Of a stretch of 7,589 nt of DNA, positions 5,906-7,589 are shown piece after piece. The notes under the pieces were generated by a model. That model saw nothing but the letters and a program-made list of their open reading frames with translations. It did not search any database and was not told where the DNA came from. Position 1 is the stretch's first letter. Each line of letters opens with the position of its first letter. Origin of the DNA: Aquificaceae bacterium (GTDB lineage: Bacteria > Aquificota > Aquificia > Aquificales > Aquificaceae); contig WFYM01000094.1 of assembly GCA_015490115.1 (NCBI GenBank), positions 1 to 7,589 of the forward strand. The letters run 5' to 3'. The position numbers and the translations under genes are program-made.

Positions 5906-5980
5906 TGGAGCGGGCGACGGGACTTGAACCCGCGACCTGCTGCATGGCAAGCAGCCGCTCTACCACTGAGCTACGCCCGC
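5906..5980 (-). tRNA. tRNA-Gly, anticodon GCC
   Basis: A complete 75-nt tRNA with encoded CCA. Read on the minus strand, the acceptor stem is GCGGGCG paired with CGCCCGC, the D arm is GCTC/GAGC, the anticodon stem is GCTGC/GCAGC around the loop TTGCCAT, and the T arm is GCGGG/CCCGT around TTCAAGT. The anticodon GCC lies at plus-strand 5946-5948, and the sequence ends TCCA. It closely follows E. coli tRNA-Gly(GCC) in layout. A TATAAT element 10 nt upstream of its 5' end is a likely promoter. No terminator follows, and engB starts 7 nt after the CCA, so the tRNA is likely the first unit of a mixed tRNA-mRNA transcript. Confidence 0.97.
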
Positions 5981-6012
5981 TGTATTAAATATTATAGGCT
6001 AAAATTTAAACG
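5981..6012. promoter_or_regulatory. Divergent promoter region between tRNA-Gly and ugd
   Basis: The 32-bp spacer is the only sizeable noncoding stretch in this part of the window and is AT-rich (26 of 32 bases). On the minus strand it holds a perfect TATAAT (plus-strand 5991-5996), which would start transcription a few bases before the tRNA; no convincing -35 is seen at 16-20 nt. On the plus strand, candidate -10 elements are TATTAT (5990-5995) and TAAAAT (6000-6005); the second would start transcription at or just before the ugd ATG. The elements for the two directions overlap. Inferred from position and sequence only. Confidence 0.6.
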
Positions 6013-7323
6013 ATGAGGATAACCGTAGTAGGTGCGGGGTATGTGGGACTCGTAACGGGAGCTTGCTTTTCCCACCTCGGTAACGAGGTCCTCGTCGTCG
6101 AGAAGGTAAAGGAGAAGGTGGATCTGCTGAAGGAAGGAAAAAGCCCCTTCTACGAACCGGGTCTCGAGGAACTGATAAGGGAGGGCATAAAGAGGGGGAC
6201 CCTATACTTTACAACGGACCTCGGGGAAGGGGTAAAATTCTCAGAGGTTATTTTCATATGCGTCGGGACACCTTCCCTTCCGGACGGTTCCGCTGACCTC
6301 TCCCAAGTTGAGGAGGTGGCAAGGCTAACAGCCAAGGAGATGGACTCTTACAGGCTCATAGTGGAAAAGTCAACGGTTCCCGTAAACACCCACCAGCTCG
6401 TCAAAAAGACCGTCCAGAGGTATCTCAAAAAGAGTATTCCCTTCGACGTCGCCTCGAACCCGGAATTTTTGAGGGAAGGTTCGGCGGTAAAGGATTTTTT
6501 GGAGCCTGACAGGATAGTTGTCGGTGTTGAGAGCGAGAAGGCAAAGAGGATTTTAGAGGAGATATACAGACCTTTTACAGAAAAAGGAGTCCCTCTCCTG
6601 ATAACCGACCCCGCTACCGCTGAACTCATAAAGCACGCCTCCAACTCCTTCCTCGCCATGAAGATATCCTTCATAAACATGGTGGCGGACCTCTGCGAGA
6701 AGACGGGAGCTGACGTAAAGCTCGTCGCGGAAGGGATGGGCTACGACAAGAGAATAGGGAGGGAGTTTTTAAACGCGGGCATAGGATACGGTGGGAGTTG
6801 TTTCCCGAAGGATGTGAAGGCGTTCATAAGGATAGCGGAAGAATACGGTGTTGACTTCTCACTCCTCAAAGAGGTCGAAAGGATAAACAGAAGGAGGGTG
6901 GAGAGGTTCCTTGACAAGGTGAGGAGCGCCCTGTGGACGCTCAAGGACAAAAAGGTAGCTGTCTGGGGACTCTCCTTCAAGCCGAACACGGACGACATAA
7001 GGGAGGCTCCCTCCATAAAGGTGGTTGAAGCTCTCCTAAAAGAAGGAGCCTTTGTCAGGGCTTACGATCCCAAAGCTGCGGGCAACTTCAGGAGGATATT
7101 CCCCGAAGGTGAGAGGATCAGATACGTTCCCGACAAATACGAGGCTGTGAAGGGGGCGGAGGCTCTCCTGATCCTCACCGAGTGGGGGGAGTTCGCCGAA
7201 GCGGATCTCGGTAAAGTTAAGGAGCTTATGGAACTTCCCATAGTGATCGACGGGAGGAACGTATTCGACCCTGAGGACATGAGGAGGAGGGGCTTCGAAT
7301 ACTACTCTATGGGAAGACCTTAA
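6013..7323 (+). CDS. ugd: UDP-glucose 6-dehydrogenase
   Basis: This enzyme oxidises UDP-glucose to UDP-glucuronate with two NAD+, supplying precursors for surface polysaccharide or lipid A sugars; it acts in the cytosol. The 436-residue product has the family's three parts: an N-terminal NAD-binding domain with GAGYVGLVTG (7-16) and VGTP (84-87); a central domain with STVPVNT (120-126), NPEFLREG (149-156) and ELIKHASNSF (204-213; Lys207 and Asn211 catalytic by family comparison); and GYGGSCFPKD (258-267) with the catalytic Cys263. A C-terminal UDP-binding domain carries WGLSFKPNTDDIREAPS. The length is normal. The start is fixed by the conserved MRITVVGAGYVG opening, but there is no Shine-Dalgarno upstream. 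UDP-mannuronate-type dehydrogenases are relatives; the GYGGSCFPKD form favours UDP-glucose. The galT-family gene in the window also handles nucleotide sugars, though it is in a different operon. Confidence 0.94.
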   Translation: MRITVVGAGYVGLVTGACFSHLGNEVLVVEKVKEKVDLLKEGKSPFYEPGLEELIREGIKRGTLYFTTDLGEGVKFSEVIFICVGTPSLPDGSADLSQVEEVARLTAKEMDSYRLIVEKSTVPVNTHQLVKKTVQRYLKKSIPFDVASNPEFLREGSAVKDFLEPDRIVVGVESEKAKRILEEIYRPFTEKGVPLLITDPATAELIKHASNSFLAMKISFINMVADLCEKTGADVKLVAEGMGYDKRIGREFLNAGIGYGGSCFPKDVKAFIRIAEEYGVDFSLLKEVERINRRRVERFLDKVRSALWTLKDKKVAVWGLSFKPNTDDIREAPSIKVVEALLKEGAFVRAYDPKAAGNFRRIFPEGERIRYVPDKYEAVKGAEALLILTEWGEFAEADLGKVKELMELPIVIDGRNVFDPEDMRRRGFEYYSMGRP

Positions 7324-7589
7324 TCAGTCGAGTATAAGCCTGAAGCCTCTTGCATGGTAGAGGGCTTCTTCGTATTCCGCCTGGGTTATCCTCCTCCAAA
7401 GCTCTGGATACTCCTTAGCCTTGTAAAAGGGGAAGTATTGGTCCATAACGTTTACAGCCATGTTCGGGTCTATGCTCCTTAGAAATTCCATCACCTCCTT
7501 GGTTGTGGATACGCCGTTGGGAAGGACGAGGTGCCTCACTATGAGACCCCTCACCGCGACGCCCATACCGTTTACCTTGAGGGGTCCCA
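7324..7589 (-). CDS. PflX-like radical SAM protein (COG1313 type), C-terminal 88 residues, 5' end outside window
   Basis: The frame stays open to the right edge, so this is the 3' part of a longer gene; an internal ATG at 7566 is not its real start. The visible product reads GPLKVNGMGVAVRGLIVRHLVLPNG near the edge and ends with a tail containing QYFPFYKAKEYPELWRRI and EYEEAL. The RGLIVRHLVLP block, the MxQYxPxYKAxxYPEL block and a short helix ending the chain are what I recognise as the C-terminal part of PflX-like radical SAM proteins related to pyruvate formate-lyase activating enzyme. The CxxxCxxC iron-sulfur motif would lie in the missing N-terminal part and cannot be checked. Family function is poorly defined. 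The stop codon abuts the ugd stop with no base between them. Confidence 0.75.
   Translation of the reverse strand, partial: GPLKVNGMGVAVRGLIVRHLVLPNGVSTTKEVMEFLRSIDPNMAVNVMDQYFPFYKAKEYPELWRRITQAEYEEALYHARGFRLILD

Noticed and set aside
5402..5950. 182-codon minus-strand frame overlapping engB and the tRNA
   Set aside because: It begins inside the tRNA and runs in a different frame through engB; low-complexity Arg/Gly/Asp-rich product.
5729..6016. Plus-strand open frame across the tRNA gene encoding DLNPRPAAWQAAALPLSY
   Set aside because: This peptide is the translation of the antisense of tRNA-Gly, a well-known false gene prediction; the region is explained by engB and the tRNA.
1..7589. Possible mobile element, CRISPR array or defence island
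   Set aside because: No repeats, transposase, integrase, Cas or toxin-antitoxin genes were seen; although a tRNA gene is present, no repeated tRNA 3' segment marking an integration site was noticed.

Overview
This is a densely packed window from a bacterial chromosome, most likely from a thermophile and probably from the Aquificota (Aquifex/Hydrogenobacter/Thermocrinis type). That placement is an inference. It rests on strong use of AGG/AGA for Arg and ATA for Ile, proteins rich in Glu, Lys, Arg and Val and poor in Gln, very short or absent intergenic gaps, and housekeeping genes from unrelated pathways strung into long operons. I see no insertion sequence, phage gene, CRISPR array, large repeat or plasmid hallmark. 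Essentially every base is coding, tRNA, or in a gap of 35 nt or less.

Left arm, plus strand (1-3084): a five-gene run consisting of the 3' end of uppS (undecaprenyl diphosphate synthase), cdsA (CDP-diglyceride synthase), a galT-family nucleotidylyltransferase, scpA (condensin kleisin) and a small class I SAM methyltransferase. Genes overlap or lie within 10 nt of each other, so they are probably one transcript. The first two serve membrane and envelope precursor synthesis. The others have no obvious pathway link to them.

Middle, minus strand (5980 down to 3065): tRNA-Gly(GCC), engB (ribosome-biogenesis GTPase), thrC (threonine synthase with an N-terminal zinc ribbon), a MoaD/ThiS/CysO-like sulfur-carrier protein ending in Gly-Gly-Arg, and a DUF72 protein. 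The tRNA 3' end is 7 nt from the engB ATG. A good -10 element lies between engB and thrC, so thrC-carrier-DUF72 may also be transcribed separately. The DUF72 gene overlaps the methyltransferase gene tail to tail.

Right arm (6013-7589): ugd (UDP-glucose 6-dehydrogenase) on the plus strand diverges from the tRNA gene across a 32-bp AT-rich spacer. It runs directly, with no gap, into the 3' end of a minus-strand gene for a PflX-like radical SAM protein that is cut by the window edge.

Nothing here is a clearly new system. The points most worth a second look are the pairing of a CysO-like carrier, with a blocked C-terminus, with threonine synthase; the tRNA-engB junction, which seems to leave engB without a Shine-Dalgarno site; and the tiny divergent promoter region, where ugd also lacks one.
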